Shown here: piece by piece, positions 24,339 to 34,796 of the stretch | Layout: each line of letters opens with the position of its first letter | Position numbering within the stretch: the stretch's first letter is position 1 | Assembly (NCBI RefSeq): GCF_002093625.1 | Contig: NZ_MRWD01000001.1 | Coordinates: 1 to 64,000 of the forward strand | Reading direction: 5' to 3' | Source: Rouxiella silvae | Lineage (GTDB): Bacteria; Pseudomonadota; Gammaproteobacteria; Enterobacterales; Enterobacteriaceae | DNA length: 64,000 nt | Translations under genes and position numbers: made by a program | Notes under the pieces: model-generated | Told to the model about the DNA's origin: nothing | What the model saw: only the letters and a program-made list of their open reading frames with translations | Databases searched by the model: none

Positions 24339-25439
24339 ATGAAAATCGGTGTCTTCATTCCTATCGGTAACAATGGTTGGTTGATTTCTGAAAACGCACC
24401 ACAGTATCAGCCGACCTTTGAGCTGAACAAAACCATTGTGCAGAAGGCCGAGCACTACAATTTTGATTTTGCGCTTTCAATGATTAAGTTACGCGGATTT
24501 GGCGGTAAAACGGAATTCTGGGAGCACAACATGGAGTCGTTCACGCTGATGGCCGGACTGGCTGCCGTGACCTCCAAGATTCAGCTCTACGCCACCGCCG
24601 CAACGCTCGTCATGCCACCGGCGATAGTGGCGCGTATGGCTGCGACCATTGATTCAATTTCCAACGGCCGATTTGGCGTAAACGTGGTGACCGGCTGGCA
24701 AAAGCCCGAATACGAGCAAATGGGCATGTGGCCGGGCGATGACTATTTTAGCCGCCGCTATGACTACCTGACCGAATACGTCACCGTACTGCGCGACCTG
24801 TGGGGCACCGGTCACTGCGATATGCAGGGCGAATTCTTCAAGATGGACGACTGCCGCGTCAGCCCGCGTCCTAAAGCCGAAATGAAAGTGATCTGCGCTG
24901 GCCAAAGTGATGCAGGCATGAGCTTCTCTGCCAAATACGCCGATTACAACTTCTGCTTTGGCAAGGGCGTAAATACTCCCACAGCCTTTGCCCCAACCTC
25001 TGCGCGAATGAAAACGGCTGCCGAAGCTGAAAAACGCGACGTCGCCTCCTACGTGCTGTTTATGGTCATTGCCGACGAAACTGACGCCGCCGCCCGCGCC
25101 AAATGGGATTATTACAAGGCCGGAGCAGACAGTGAAGCCCTCGCCTGGCTTACCGATCAAAGCAGCAAGGACACTAAATCCGGGTCAGACACCAACGTGC
25201 GCCAGATGGCAGACCCAACGTCGGCGGTCAATATCAACATGGGTACTTTGGTCGGTTCCTACGCCAGTGTGGCAAAAATGCTCGACGAAATTGACACCGT
25301 TCCCGGCACCGAGGGCGTATTGCTGACCTTCGACGATTTCGTTCAGGGCATTGAAAACTTTGGTCAGTTTATTCAGCCACTCATGAAAACCCGTCAATAT
25401 CTGTTCAATGAAACATCCGCTGAAAAAGAGGTCGCGTAA
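24339..25439 (+). CDS. rutA: Pyrimidine monooxygenase RutA
   Basis: 366 residues from the ATG at 24339 ([17 protein letters not shown]); an ATG 12 bases upstream is in frame but less well placed. It is a luciferase-like flavin monooxygenase with a TIM barrel. Motifs include [13 protein letters not shown] and [14 protein letters not shown]. With reduced FMN from RutF it opens the uracil ring using O2. Its stop overlaps the rutB start (TAATG). Confidence 0.97.
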   Translation: MKIGVFIPIGNNGWLISENAPQYQPTFELNKTIVQKAEHYNFDFALSMIKLRGFGGKTEFWEHNMESFTLMAGLAAVTSKIQLYATAATLVMPPAIVARMAATIDSISNGRFGVNVVTGWQKPEYEQMGMWPGDDYFSRRYDYLTEYVTVLRDLWGTGHCDMQGEFFKMDDCRVSPRPKAEMKVICAGQSDAGMSFSAKYADYNFCFGKGVNTPTAFAPTSARMKTAAEAEKRDVASYVLFMVIADETDAAARAKWDYYKAGADSEALAWLTDQSSKDTKSGSDTNVRQMADPTSAVNINMGTLVGSYASVAKMLDEIDTVPGTEGVLLTFDDFVQGIENFGQFIQPLMKTRQYLFNETSAEKEVA

Positions 25440-26191
25440 TGAAAATTGTTGAAAACTCCGTCGTGCGTCGTGATCCAGGCTCCGTTGACAGTGAAGTGAT
25501 TTTACCGGCTCGCCCCGAATCACTGGCATTTTCTCCGCAGCAGACCGCGCTGATTGTGATTGATATGCAGAACGCCTACGCCTCTCCGGGCGGCTACCTG
25601 GATCTCGCGGGCTTTGACGTGTCACACACTGGGCCGGTCATCACCAACATCAAACGCGCCATTGCTGCCGCGCGTTCGGCGGGTATAAAAGTCATTTTCT
25701 TCCAGAATGGTTGGGACAATCAGTACGTTGAGGCCGGCGGTGAAGGCTCACCTAATTTCCATAAATCCAATGCGTTGAAGACGATGCGCAAACGCCCTGA
25801 GCTGATGGGAAAACTGTTGGCAAAAGGCGATTGGGACTATGACCTGGTCGACGAACTGCAGCCACAGCCTGGTGACATCGTGCTGCCAAAACCGCGCTAC
25901 AGCGGCTTCTTTAATACCCAACTTGATAGCCTGTTGCGCAGCTATGGCATTCATCACCTGGTGTTTACCGGCATCGCCACTAATGTCTGCGTGGAGTCAA
26001 CCCTGCGCGATGGCTTCTTCCTCGAGTACTTCAGCGTAGTACTTGAAGACGCAACCCATCAGGCCGGTCCTGAATTTGTGCAGAAAGCGGCAATTTACAA
26101 TATTGAAACTTTCTTTGGCTGGGTATCTAACGTCGATAACTTCTGCAATACCGTAGCGAAAAGCAGCGAAAAACTGAGTCAGACAACCTAG
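25439..26191 (+). CDS. rutB: Ureidoacrylate amidohydrolase RutB
   Basis: 250 residues, isochorismatase-like cysteine hydrolase. IVIDMQNAY holds the catalytic Asp and [17 protein letters not shown] holds the Cys. It removes the carbamoyl group of the RutA product, giving 3-aminoacrylate, CO2 and ammonia. Its start overlaps the rutA stop by one base. Confidence 0.96.
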   Translation: MKIVENSVVRRDPGSVDSEVILPARPESLAFSPQQTALIVIDMQNAYASPGGYLDLAGFDVSHTGPVITNIKRAIAAARSAGIKVIFFQNGWDNQYVEAGGEGSPNFHKSNALKTMRKRPELMGKLLAKGDWDYDLVDELQPQPGDIVLPKPRYSGFFNTQLDSLLRSYGIHHLVFTGIATNVCVESTLRDGFFLEYFSVVLEDATHQAGPEFVQKAAIYNIETFFGWVSNVDNFCNTVAKSSEKLSQTT

Positions 26192-26241
26192 TAACGTCGC
26201 CTTTATCGAACTGATTGTTTTATTTACCAAGGATAAGCACC

Positions 26242-26628
26242 ATGCCAAAAAGCATTATCATCCCCGAAGGCACCGGCGTCCCTATCGCGCCTTTCGTTCC
26301 CGGCACAATGGCCGACGGCATCGTTTACGTTTCTGGCACGCTACCGTTTGATAAAGAGAACAACGTGGTGTTTCCAGGAGACGCCGCCGCGCAAACCCGC
26401 CACGTTTTAGAAACCATTAAAAAGGTGATTGAAACTGCGGGCGGCACAATGGATGACGTCACCTTTAACTCGATTTTCATTACTGACTGGAGCAACTACG
26501 CTGCGATTAACCAAGTTTATGCTGAATATTTTCCGGGTGAAAAACCGGCGCGTTTCTGTATTCAGTGTGGCCTGGTGAAACCAGAGGCTTTAGTCGAAAT
26601 CGCCTCTATCGCGCACGTGGGAAAATAG
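26242..26628 (+). CDS. rutC: 3-aminoacrylate deaminase RutC (Rid family)
   Basis: 128 residues from the ATG at 26242 ([12 protein letters not shown]), preceded by AAGGATAAGCACC; an upstream ATG at 26215 would add nine unlikely residues. It has a YjgF/YER057c/UK114 fold with the conserved ARFCIQCGL, whose Arg binds the substrate carboxylate. It speeds conversion of the toxic enamine 3-aminoacrylate to malonic semialdehyde and ammonia. Confidence 0.96.
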   Translation: MPKSIIIPEGTGVPIAPFVPGTMADGIVYVSGTLPFDKENNVVFPGDAAAQTRHVLETIKKVIETAGGTMDDVTFNSIFITDWSNYAAINQVYAEYFPGEKPARFCIQCGLVKPEALVEIASIAHVGK

Positions 26629-26659
26629 CCACGCGTACAACGAATCGAGTGGAATAAGC

Positions 26660-27484
26660 ATGAGTAAAAGCACCTTGTACTGCAAAATATCGGGTAATAC
26701 GTCGCCGACGGCGCAAACCGTCGTGCTCTCGTCAGGCCTTGGTGGCGTGCACAGTTTTTGGCAACCGCAGATGGCGATGCTGGAAAAGTATTTCCGCGTA
26801 GTGGTCTACGATCAATACGGGACCGGCGGCAGTCAGGGCGTGATTACCTCAGGCTATCGCATGGAGGACATGGCCGATGAGTTGGCAGGCCTACTCAACT
26901 CGCTGGAGATTGACCGCTGCCATCTGATTGGCCATGCGCTCGGCGGTATTATTGGCCTGCATCTGGCCAAGCGTTATCCAGCGCTGCTTGAAAGCCTGGT
27001 GGTCATCAACGGCTGGACAGTGCTCGACAGTCAGACTCGCCGCTGCTTTAACGTGCGTCAAAATCTCCTGCTTAACAGCGGCGTTGAGGCCTACGTGCAG
27101 GCGCAGCCGCTGTTTTTATACCCCGCAGACTGGCTGTCGGCACATTCTGATTTATTGCAGCAGGAGCAGCAGCATCAGGTTGCCCACTTCCAGGGCATGG
27201 AAAACTTGATCAATCGACTTCAGGCCCTGATGGCTTCGGATCTCAGCGACATTCTGAGCAGCATTTATACGCCTACGCTGGCTTTTGGTTGCAAAGATGA
27301 CCTGCTGGTGCCGTGGCACTGCTCGACCGCGCTGGCAGAAAATCTTCCACACGGCGAACACGTACAAATGGCTTACGGCGGGCATGCCATGAGTGTGACG
27401 GACAGCACAACCTTTAACCCTATTCTTGAACAATGGCTGCTGCGCTTTGCCCCACAGGCGCCGGCAGCCAACGACACTCATTAA
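26660..27484 (+). CDS. rutD: Alpha/beta hydrolase RutD
   Basis: 274 residues, alpha/beta-hydrolase fold. The nucleophile region reads HLIGHALGGIIGLHLA. The usual Ser elbow is Ala in that motif (G-H-A-L-G-G), as in E. coli RutD. The C-terminal His lies in YGGHAMSV. It is thought to help remove aminoacrylate or its carbamate; its exact role is unsettled. Confidence 0.95.
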   Translation: MSKSTLYCKISGNTSPTAQTVVLSSGLGGVHSFWQPQMAMLEKYFRVVVYDQYGTGGSQGVITSGYRMEDMADELAGLLNSLEIDRCHLIGHALGGIIGLHLAKRYPALLESLVVINGWTVLDSQTRRCFNVRQNLLLNSGVEAYVQAQPLFLYPADWLSAHSDLLQQEQQHQVAHFQGMENLINRLQALMASDLSDILSSIYTPTLAFGCKDDLLVPWHCSTALAENLPHGEHVQMAYGGHAMSVTDSTTFNPILEQWLLRFAPQAPAANDTH

Positions 27485-27502
27485 TCAACGGAGATATTAT
27501 GT

Positions 27503-28093
27503 ATGGCCGAAGCATTAATCGATAGCGCACTCGCCACCCTCTTTACCGAGGCGCGCACTCACAACGGCTGGCAGGACACACCGGTCAGCGACGAACTGCT
27601 AAAGCAGGCCTACGATTTGGCGCGCATGGGGCCAACCTCGGCTAACTGTTGCCCGCTGCGCGTGGTGTTTATCCGCAGTAAAGAGGCGAAAGAAAAACTG
27701 GCGCCAGCGCTATCGAGCGGCAATCTGCAAAAAACCATGAGCGCGCCTGTCACCGCTATTTTGGCCTACGATCCGGCATTTTATGACCTTCTTCCCGAGC
27801 TGTATCTGCACGGCGATGCGCGTTCATGGTTCACCTCAAGCCCAGAGTTGGCGCACGAAACAGCATTTCGTAATGCCAGTTTACAGGCAGCTTATCTGAT
27901 CCTCGCCCTGCGTTCGCTGGGACTTGATACCGGCCCGATGTCAGGCTTTGACCAAGGTAAAGTCAACGCATCCTTCTTGGCGGCAAGCGGTTGGAAAGCC
28001 AATTTCTTGCTAAATATCGGCTATGGCGACAGCAGCAAGGTTTATCCGCGCTCGCCGCGTCTCGACTTTGAGCGGGTGTGTCAGATTATCTGA
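27503..28093 (+). CDS. rutE: Malonic semialdehyde reductase RutE
   Basis: 196 residues, nitroreductase-like flavoprotein with MGPTSANC near the N-terminus and DTGPMSGFD later, both typical of RutE. It reduces malonic semialdehyde to 3-hydroxypropionate, which is excreted. An ATG four bases upstream (27499) is out of frame. Confidence 0.95.
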   Translation: MAEALIDSALATLFTEARTHNGWQDTPVSDELLKQAYDLARMGPTSANCCPLRVVFIRSKEAKEKLAPALSSGNLQKTMSAPVTAILAYDPAFYDLLPELYLHGDARSWFTSSPELAHETAFRNASLQAAYLILALRSLGLDTGPMSGFDQGKVNASFLAASGWKANFLLNIGYGDSSKVYPRSPRLDFERVCQII

Positions 28094-28128
28094 CCCATCG
28101 TGTCTGAACAGCGGAGTTAACCTGACCT

Positions 28129-28695
28129 ATGCAAAATCAAAATCCTACGCCCATAAAAGAGTCAAAACAGATGAAAGACTTGCCGTTGGCCGAGCTGGCC
28201 GGCGTTGAAAAACAGGCGTTTCGCGACGCCATGGCACACCTTGGCTCGGCGGTGAACATTATTACTACCGACGGTGTCGCAGGTCGGGCCGGTTTTACCG
28301 CCTCGGCAGTGTGCAGCGTGACAGACTCGCCGCCAACGCTGCTGGTTTGCCTGAACCGTTCTGCTTCGGTTTATCCGGTTTTTCAGCAAAATCAGGTGCT
28401 GTGTGTTAACACGCTTTCGGACTGTCACGAGTCACTCTCCAACCTCTTTGGCGGCAAAACGCCAATGGAAACGCGCTTTGCGGCGGCAGAATGGGTCGCG
28501 ATGGCTACCGGCTCTCCCGCGTTACAAGGCGCACTGACCTCGTTCGACTGCCGCATTAGTCAGGTAACCCGCATCGGCACGCACGATGTTTTATTTTGTG
28601 AAGTTATTGATATTTTACGCAGCGATGACAGCCATGGATTGGTCTATTTTGACCGACGCTATCACCCTCTGATACGTCAACAAGCACCGGTCTGA
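28129..28695 (+). CDS. rutF: FMN reductase RutF
   Basis: 188 residues, flavin reductase domain with [19 protein letters not shown]. It supplies reduced FMN to RutA. The N-terminus is about 24 residues longer than in E. coli. A second start at 28171 ([11 protein letters not shown]) is possible and neither has a strong ribosome site. Confidence 0.93.
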   Translation: MQNQNPTPIKESKQMKDLPLAELAGVEKQAFRDAMAHLGSAVNIITTDGVAGRAGFTASAVCSVTDSPPTLLVCLNRSASVYPVFQQNQVLCVNTLSDCHESLSNLFGGKTPMETRFAAAEWVAMATGSPALQGALTSFDCRISQVTRIGTHDVLFCEVIDILRSDDSHGLVYFDRRYHPLIRQQAPV

Positions 28696-28750
28696 TATTC
28701 AGGCCATTCCCCTGTTTTTATCTTATAGATAGCAACAAGACGTGGAGAAG

Positions 28751-30082
28751 ATGATGGCGAATACTTGGTTTCCTCAGTGGCGTAAACGAACGGGCAGTCT
28801 GGAAGGTGCAGTGATAGCACCAGACGAGCGCTTACCTTTAGGATCAACGCTTATCATGGGATTACAGCACGTGGTGGCGATGTTTGGCGCTACAGTGTTA
28901 ATGCCCTTGCTGATGGGTTTTGATGCCAATATGTCGATTTTGATGTCCGGCATTGGCACCCTGTTGTTCTTTATTATCGTCGGCGGTCGTGTACCGAGTT
29001 ATTTGGGGTCGAGCGCCTCATTTGTGGGTTTGGTGATTGCGGTTACTGGCTACAGCGGTCACGGCCCCAATCCGAATATAGCCCTCGCATTGGGCGGCAT
29101 TATCGCCTGCGGTGCGCTGTATACGCTGGTTGGCTTTGTGGTCATGGCTATCGGTACCCGCTGGATAGAAAAACTTATGCCTCCGGTAGTCACAGGTGCG
29201 GTGGTGATGGCGATTGGCCTCAATTTGGCACCGATTGCGGTAGGCAGCGTGTCATCTTCGATGTTTAACAGCTGGATGGCGGTGGTCACCGTGCTGTGTA
29301 TCGGCGGCGTAGCGGTCTTTACCCGTGGACTGATGCAGAGGTTGATGCTGCTGTTGGGACTTATTGCGGCCTACGTTATCTATTTTATCATTACTAACGT
29401 GCTGGGATTAGGCAAACCAGTCGACTTCAGCGGCATCGCTACTGCGGCCTGGCTGGGTATGCCAAGCTTCACCGCGCCGGTGTTTGACAGCCACGCGATG
29501 ATATTGATTGCGCCGGTCGCGGTGATTTTAATCGCTGAAAACCTGGGCCATATTAAAGCTGTAGCGGGAATGACCGGTAAAAATCTCGACCCTTTTCTTG
29601 GTCGCGCATTTGTGGGTGACGGTTTAGCAACCATGCTTTCGGCCTCGGCGGGCGGCACGGGGGTGACGACTTACGCTGAAAATATCGGCGTAATGGCGGT
29701 AACAAAAATCTATTCGACGCTGATTTTCGTGGCAGCAGCAGTGTTTGCTATTCTGTTGGGCTTCTCTCCCAAATTTGGTGCATTGATCCACACTATTCCA
29801 GGTCCGGTATTAGGCGGTGCATCCATCGTAGTGTTCGGTCTGATTGCAGTGGCAGGCGCGCGTATTTGGCTACAGAACAATGTGGATTTGAACCAGAACG
29901 GCAACCTGATTATGGTCGCGGTGACCCTTGTACTGGGGGCTGGCAACTTTTCGCTGACTTTTGGCGGTTTCACTATGGGCGGTATCGGCACGGCAACCTT
30001 CGGCGCAATTTTGCTCAACGCACTGCTCAAAAATAGAAAAATTGGCGTTATTGGCACAGATACTGCATTAAAAGATAACTGA
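28751..30082 (+). CDS. rutG: Uracil permease RutG (nucleobase:cation symporter 2)
   Basis: 443 residues from the ATG at 28751, after GTGGAGAAG; an in-frame GTG at 28742 and ATG at 28754 are alternatives. Twelve or more membrane segments; NCS2 motifs include AENLGHIKAVAGMTG and GDGLATMLSASAGGTGVTTY. It imports uracil for the Rut pathway. A terminator follows. Confidence 0.95.
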   Translation: MMANTWFPQWRKRTGSLEGAVIAPDERLPLGSTLIMGLQHVVAMFGATVLMPLLMGFDANMSILMSGIGTLLFFIIVGGRVPSYLGSSASFVGLVIAVTGYSGHGPNPNIALALGGIIACGALYTLVGFVVMAIGTRWIEKLMPPVVTGAVVMAIGLNLAPIAVGSVSSSMFNSWMAVVTVLCIGGVAVFTRGLMQRLMLLLGLIAAYVIYFIITNVLGLGKPVDFSGIATAAWLGMPSFTAPVFDSHAMILIAPVAVILIAENLGHIKAVAGMTGKNLDPFLGRAFVGDGLATMLSASAGGTGVTTYAENIGVMAVTKIYSTLIFVAAAVFAILLGFSPKFGALIHTIPGPVLGGASIVVFGLIAVAGARIWLQNNVDLNQNGNLIMVAVTLVLGAGNFSLTFGGFTMGGIGTATFGAILLNALLKNRKIGVIGTDTALKDN

Positions 30083-30121
30083 CGACCTCAGTTTCTCCTT
30101 AGCTCATCAACTTTGATGATC

Positions 30122-30172
30122 GCCAGCGGTTATTCGGTCCACCCGTCCGATTTAACCGCTGGTTTTTTTCTT
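30122..30172 (+). terminator. Terminator of the rut operon
   Basis: CCAGCGGTTA and TAACCGCTGG flank a 25-base loop and are followed by seven T. Confidence 0.85.
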
Positions 30173-30243
30173 TTAATCCCCCACTATTATCCTCAGTTTC
30201 AATGGCATACACACACCAAGATTCGTGCAAAACAACACAAGGG

Positions 30244-30438
30244 TTAGCCCTTCGCATCTTGCGGAAACTCAGAATCGGTGCCTACTTCAGGCAGGTCGTC
30301 CAACGGCGGACTGATGCCCTCGGAAATATAATCCTTGGCCGCTTTAACTTGTTCGTTACCCTGCTCGTCGCGTACTAAAACGTGTTTTATGGTGCCATCC
30401 TGCAAAATTTCGCGATGTATGCCAGTAAACTGTGCCAT
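30244..30438 (-). CDS. Conserved small protein of unknown function
   Basis: 64 residues, starting MAQFTGIHREILQDGTIKHV, with an acidic Pro-rich C-terminus. The ATG follows AAGGATACCGGC, a good ribosome site. The N-terminal half looks like a small beta-sheet; there is no membrane segment. I do not recognise the family. Confidence 0.65.
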   Translation of the reverse strand: MAQFTGIHREILQDGTIKHVLVRDEQGNEQVKAAKDYISEGISPPLDDLPEVGTDSEFPQDAKG

Positions 30439-30679
30439 GCCGGTATCCTTTTTCAGTTTAGGAAACTATAAGCATAGCTTTTGTACAGCATTCGTGGCTC
30501 AACACGCTGGGGTCAATGAGTAAAAATTGATATCACTTCGTGGGTTATAAGACTCACTAATCGCCCAATAAAAATCCAAATTTTAGTCAGCGCCCGACAC
30601 TAATTCCTGTTAAATTAATCATCTAGTAATTGGCACAGTTACTGCATTATCGCCGCAATATTCACAGGAGAACGACAAA

Positions 30680-32407
30680 TTGGATGCGAGTACTATCAAC
30701 ACACTTTTTTTTATTGGCGCACTGTTGGTAGCAGCGAGTATTCTGCTTAGCTCGCTTTCTTCCCGCCTCGGGATCCCCATTCTGGTCATCTTTTTGGCTA
30801 TTGGCATGCTGGCCGGCGTTGACGGCATCGGCGGTATCGCCTTTGATAACTATCCCGCGGCTTATCTGGTGAGCAACCTGGCGCTGGCGGTGATTTTACT
30901 TGATGGCGGAATGCGCACCCGCGCCTCTTCATTTCGCGTAGCATTATGGCCCGCCCTTTCTCTGGCCACCGTCGGCGTGCTGATTACCGCGGGCCTCACC
31001 GGGCTGGCAGCGGCCTGGCTTTTTCACATTAATCTCATGCAGGGCCTGCTTATTGGCGCCATTATCGGCTCGACGGATGCCGCCGCCGTATTTTCGCTCA
31101 TCGGAGGCAAGGGTCTCAACGAGCGTGTGAGCGCGACGCTTGAAATTGAATCAGGCAGCAATGACCCGATGGCGGTATTCCTGACCATTACCTTAATCGA
31201 CATGATAGCCAAGGGTGAACACGGACTGAGCTGGATGTTCCTGGTTGACGTTGTACGCCAGTTTGGCCTCGGCATAGCCTTCGGACTGGGCGGCGGCTGG
31301 TTGTTACAGCAGCTAATAAACCGTGTCACCTTGCCTACGGGACTCTATCCGCTGCTGGCTTTCAGCGGCGGACTGCTGGTGTATGCCGCCACCGTTGCGC
31401 TCGACGGCAGTGGAATTTTAGCGGTGTATCTTTGCGGCTTAATGCTGGGCAACCTTCCTGTACGTAACAAACACGGCATAATGCAAACCTTTGACGGACT
31501 GGCCTGGCTGAGTCAGATAGCCATGTTCTTGGTGCTGGGGCTTTTACTGACGCCAAGCGACCTGCTGCCGATTGCGATTTCCGCGCTGGCGCTCTCGCTG
31601 TGGATGATTCTTTTTGCCCGCCCGCTCTCCGTGTTTGTTGGCCTGTTACCGTTCAAAAATTTCACCCTGCGGGAAAGATTTTTTATCTCGTGGGTCGGCC
31701 TACGTGGCGCGGTGCCGATCATTCTGGCGGTGTTTCCGATGATGGCCGGCCTCCCACAAGCGCATCTTTATTTCAACGTTGCATTCTTTATCGTGCTGGT
31801 TTCACTGCTACTTCAGGGAACCTCGCTCGGCTTCGCGGCTAAAAAAGCCAAGGTCATTATTCCGCCAGCACCCGCGCCTATTTCTCGCGTCGGACTCGAC
31901 ATCGACATTTACACCCAGTGGGAGCACTTTATTTATCAGCTGGGCTCGGAAAAATGGTGTGTGGGAGCCGCGTTGCGTGACCTTAAAATGCCGAAAGAAA
32001 CGCGTATTACCGCCCTGTTCCGCGGTACCGTGATGCTGCATCCGACCGGCAGCACACGCCTTAAAGAGGGTGATATTCTTTGCGTAATCGGCCAAGAGAA
32101 AGATTTACCGGAGCTAGGCAAACTGTTCAGCGATACCAATGCAGTGGTCATAGATGACCGATTCTTCGGCGATTTTATTTTGGAAGCCGATGCGCCATTG
32201 GAGGCAATTTCTCAGCTTTATGGCTTAAATCTGGATGAGGCAATCGATAAAACGCTTTCGCTTGGCCACTTTGTCATTCAGCTTTTGGGCGGAGAGCCGG
32301 TAATCGGTGACCACATCGAGTGGGACGGTCTGACATGGACCATTGCAGAAATGGAAGGTAAGCGGGTAAGCAAAGTTGGGGTACGCATTGTCACCCAACA
32401 GGCTTAA
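30680..32407 (+). CDS. cvrA: K+/H+ antiporter NhaP2 (CvrA)
   Basis: 575 residues from a TTG start, with GGAGAACGACAAA upstream; E. coli cvrA has the same N-terminus (MDAxTI). A CPA1 exchanger domain with about 12 membrane segments contains [14 protein letters not shown] and [14 protein letters not shown] cytosolic TrkA_C-type domain and tail follow from about residue 395. It exports K+ in exchange for protons and aids volume control at low osmolarity. Confidence 0.95.
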   Translation: MDASTINTLFFIGALLVAASILLSSLSSRLGIPILVIFLAIGMLAGVDGIGGIAFDNYPAAYLVSNLALAVILLDGGMRTRASSFRVALWPALSLATVGVLITAGLTGLAAAWLFHINLMQGLLIGAIIGSTDAAAVFSLIGGKGLNERVSATLEIESGSNDPMAVFLTITLIDMIAKGEHGLSWMFLVDVVRQFGLGIAFGLGGGWLLQQLINRVTLPTGLYPLLAFSGGLLVYAATVALDGSGILAVYLCGLMLGNLPVRNKHGIMQTFDGLAWLSQIAMFLVLGLLLTPSDLLPIAISALALSLWMILFARPLSVFVGLLPFKNFTLRERFFISWVGLRGAVPIILAVFPMMAGLPQAHLYFNVAFFIVLVSLLLQGTSLGFAAKKAKVIIPPAPAPISRVGLDIDIYTQWEHFIYQLGSEKWCVGAALRDLKMPKETRITALFRGTVMLHPTGSTRLKEGDILCVIGQEKDLPELGKLFSDTNAVVIDDRFFGDFILEADAPLEAISQLYGLNLDEAIDKTLSLGHFVIQLLGGEPVIGDHIEWDGLTWTIAEMEGKRVSKVGVRIVTQQA

Positions 32408-32435
32408 AGACTGATTATCACACTGAATAAAAAAC

Positions 32436-32466
32436 ATAAAAAAACCTGCCTTGTGGCAGGTTTTTC
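32436..32466. terminator. Terminator between cvrA and osmE
   Basis: AAAAAACCTGCC-ttgt-GGCAGGTTTTT; works for both convergent genes. Confidence 0.88.
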
Positions 32467-32493
32467 TTTGCAAGACAGGCGATAATTTAGCGA

Positions 32494-32826
32494 TTAGCTA
32501 CCTGACTGTGGGTCTTTATCGTAGTCAGAACAGGTCTGATAACCTTTATTCATTACATGACCGGTGTCGTTATAGCTCACGAAGTAGGTCTGTACTTTGC
32601 CATCACGTGGAGCAACGGCATAAGTCTGACAAGTACCCTTCGCGTGGATTAGGGTCGCTTCGGTTGATGGTGGACCAGCAATCGCACGTACCTGCGCTCT
32701 TGTCATCCCGACCTTAACGTCGCTCACGACAGGCTCTTTAACATAGCTTGCCGCGCGGTCATAAGTCTGACAACCCGCAAGCACTGAAACCGCTGTAGCA
32801 ACCATAATCAACATTTTCTTATTCAT
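32494..32826 (-). CDS. osmE: Osmotically inducible lipoprotein OsmE
   Basis: 110 residues. The lipoprotein signal ends in VLAGC at Cys19. The mature part has VKVGMTRAQVRAIAGPPS and GTCQTY, closely matching E. coli OsmE (SmpA/OmlA-like fold). It is probably an outer-membrane lipoprotein; family members are stress- and osmolarity-induced. Confidence 0.93.
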   Translation of the reverse strand: MNKKMLIMVATAVSVLAGCQTYDRAASYVKEPVVSDVKVGMTRAQVRAIAGPPSTEATLIHAKGTCQTYAVAPRDGKVQTYFVSYNDTGHVMNKGYQTCSDYDKDPQSGS

Positions 32827-33120
32827 GACTTCTCCTCCAGAAGTACTTTATGTCCTTTAAAGGTAGAAGAAAATGGTCCTTAATCAAATTTGTAATACTT
32901 TTATTTGTTGATTTTGGCCATATTTCGGTTTTTTCTGATAAATCTATGCCTTCTAACGCTAAAAAAACCTCAATGTGCCTGCTAATTTTTCGTGATATTC
33001 GCCGGATTTTGTTCTATACCTGATGAAGGTAAGCTATTGAGATTCATGCTGACTGATGAAATTTCACTCATCAGAAATGGCAGTTTTTTTAATTATCCTC
33101 GCAGACAGGGAGCCGTGCCA

Positions 33121-33738
33121 ATGCAGCTGGATCGACGTCGCTTTTGTACTCTTCTCAGTTTAGTCCCTTTAATGGCGCTGTCGCGTTGGAGTATTGCAGA
33201 GCCAAGAGAGGTGGCTATGGAGACTCTGTACATAACTAAACCGGACGGCGGCGTGCCCAATAGTCCTTTACCGGTACTGATTTATCATCACGTTATTGCC
33301 CCCGAAGCCGTAGACAATGCCGATTATCTCGAGCATCTCTTTACCACCAACGGCTGGCCACCCCAATGGCGCTACGGCGTTTACCCCTTCACGCATTTTC
33401 ACAGTAATACCCCTGAGGCGCTGGGCGTATTCGCAGGCTCGGCCAAGCTGCAGTTGGGCGGCGAGAAAGGCAATATTATTCAGGTCAATGTGGGAGATGT
33501 ATTACTGCTGCCTGCTGGAGTGGGCCACAAGCAGGTTTCGGCTGACGAGAATTTTATGATGGTCGGGGCTTATCCGCCAAACGTGACTGCCGATTTGTGT
33601 CACGACGACGTCGCCAAACTGGCAATCCGCACCAAAGCCGTAGCAAAAGTTCCACTGCCGGAGACGGACCCCGTTACCGGTCACTCCGAAGGCAGCATGC
33701 TGTTATGGCGTCAGGCATCTGATAACAGCAAGAAGTAG
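33121..33738 (+). CDS. Exported cupin-domain protein, probable Tat substrate
   Basis: 205 residues from the ATG at 33121, preceded by CAGGGAG; further upstream in-frame starts are rejected. The N-terminus MQLDRRRFCTLLSLVPLMAL is a twin-arginine-type signal peptide. The mature part is a cupin resembling YjlB, with THFHSNTPEALGVFAG and a later GVGHKQ that supply the likely metal ligands. The substrate is unknown. Confidence 0.78.
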   Translation: MQLDRRRFCTLLSLVPLMALSRWSIAEPREVAMETLYITKPDGGVPNSPLPVLIYHHVIAPEAVDNADYLEHLFTTNGWPPQWRYGVYPFTHFHSNTPEALGVFAGSAKLQLGGEKGNIIQVNVGDVLLLPAGVGHKQVSADENFMMVGAYPPNVTADLCHDDVAKLAIRTKAVAKVPLPETDPVTGHSEGSMLLWRQASDNSKK

Positions 33739-33846
33739 TCGACAAACTGGCAGCAGCATTCAGCTCGTTTATAAATTCAATCCGCTTATAAAGCGAAACG
33801 CTACCCGCTGACACGTTCAGAAATGCATCGAGATAAAATGCAGACG

Positions 33847-33878
33847 AAAAAAAAGCCGCTAATTGCTTAGCAGCTTTT
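33847..33878 (-). terminator. Terminator of tRNA-Ser copy 1
   Basis: On the minus strand AAAGCTGCTAAGCAATTAGC pairs into a hairpin ending GGC and is followed by at least seven T. Confidence 0.8.
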
Positions 33879-33891
33879 CTTCTGTTGTTTA

Positions 33892-33979
33892 TGGCGGAGG
33901 AGGAGAGATTCGAACTCTCGAATGGTTTCCCATCGCCGGTTTTCAAGACCGGTGCCTTCAGCCGCTCGGCCACCCCTCC
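33892..33979 (-). tRNA. serT: tRNA-Ser (UGA), copy 1
   Basis: 88 nt with encoded CCA and the long variable arm of class II tRNAs. Anticodon UGA in ACCGGTCTTGAAAACCGG. Acceptor GGAGGGG pairs with CTCCTCC. It has its own promoter and terminator. Confidence 0.95.
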
Positions 33980-33991
33980 GCAACGGAACGC

Positions 33992-34020
33992 ACTATAAAC
34001 ATTGGGAATGAGGATGTAAA
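33992..34020 (-). promoter_or_regulatory. Promoter of tRNA-Ser copy 1
   Basis: On the minus strand TTTACA and TATAGT are 17 bp apart, 12 bp upstream of the tRNA. Copy 2 has the same boxes and spacing but a different spacer sequence. Confidence 0.7.
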
Positions 34021-34192
34021 GCCTAGCATTGTTCATTTGCTTGAAAAACCGGCATATATTCGATTTTTTTTAGTAATAACCCCCCCCTTGCTGATATTGC
34101 CGGTTTTACAGGCAAAAGATGCTGAAAAAATAGCAAGAAATGGGCCGCTAATTTATCCGCGCTGATGAACCTATCAATAGGGGTAAAAGGAA

Positions 34193-34276
34193 ATGTTGGT
34201 CACGCTTGAGGTTTCGACGGCAGAATGGAAGATGCCGCTCAATGATGAGCGTTCATTCCCACCGATTGGGTGTTAG
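34193..34276 (+). CDS. Candidate 27-residue small protein between the tRNA-Ser copies
   Basis: Encodes a peptide starting MLVTLEVSTAEWKMPLNDER. GGGG and AAAGG lie just upstream. A plus-strand terminator follows 33 bases later. The unit could also be a small RNA. No homologue is recognised and expression is not shown. Confidence 0.3.
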   Translation: MLVTLEVSTAEWKMPLNDERSFPPIGC

Positions 34277-34310
34277 GCGTGAATTGAGGTGCTTCAGTAT
34301 CTATTGAAAG

Positions 34311-34332
34311 CCAGCCAACCGGCTGGTTTTTC
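34311..34332 (+). terminator. Plus-strand terminator between the tRNA-Ser copies
   Basis: CCAGCC-aacc-GGCTGG followed by TTTTTC. It implies a rightward transcript opposite to both tRNAs. Confidence 0.6.
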
Positions 34333-34364
34333 ATTACGGGCTCAGGACCTCAAATTTTGGATAC

Positions 34365-34395
34365 AAAAAAAGCCGCTAATTGCTTAGCAGCTTTC
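34365..34395 (-). terminator. Terminator of tRNA-Ser copy 2
   Basis: Same hairpin as at copy 1 with small differences in the flanks. Confidence 0.8.
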
Positions 34396-34407
34396 TTGTG
34401 TTGTTTA

Positions 34408-34495
34408 TGGCGGAGGAGGAGAGATTCGAACTCTCGAATGGTTTCCCATCGCCGGTTTTCAAGACCGGTGCCTTCAGCCGCTCGGCCACCCCTCC
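34408..34495 (-). tRNA. serT: tRNA-Ser (UGA), copy 2
   Basis: 88 nt, identical by eye to copy 1. It is the copy next to yccA, the position of serT in E. coli, so it is likely the ancestral one. Confidence 0.95.
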
Positions 34496-34507
34496 GCAAC
34501 GGAACGC

Positions 34508-34536
34508 ACTATAAACATAGCCCTGCGAGTTGTAAA
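34508..34536 (-). promoter_or_regulatory. Promoter of tRNA-Ser copy 2
   Basis: On the minus strand TTTACA (34531-34536) and TATAGT (34508-34513), spacer 17 bp. Confidence 0.7.
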
Positions 34537-34796
34537 GCCTGATTTTATTCATTTGCGGCAAAAATAGCCGCTCGTTGCTTAAGTGGTGTTTTAATCGACG
34601 TTTTTTGCCAATCCTCTAAGGTCTTAGTCTAAAAATTCATCTTATCTCTGTTCTTCTCATTCATTTTGGGTAAAGAAGCGGTTGAGGTGGTAAAGAAGGG
34701 TAAACCCCCTTTAATCACCCTCAGCAACTATCTATTATCCTAGACTGAATGCTTTTTCACCGACTTCACTTTTTGTCGATAAGCGAGATTATAAAA

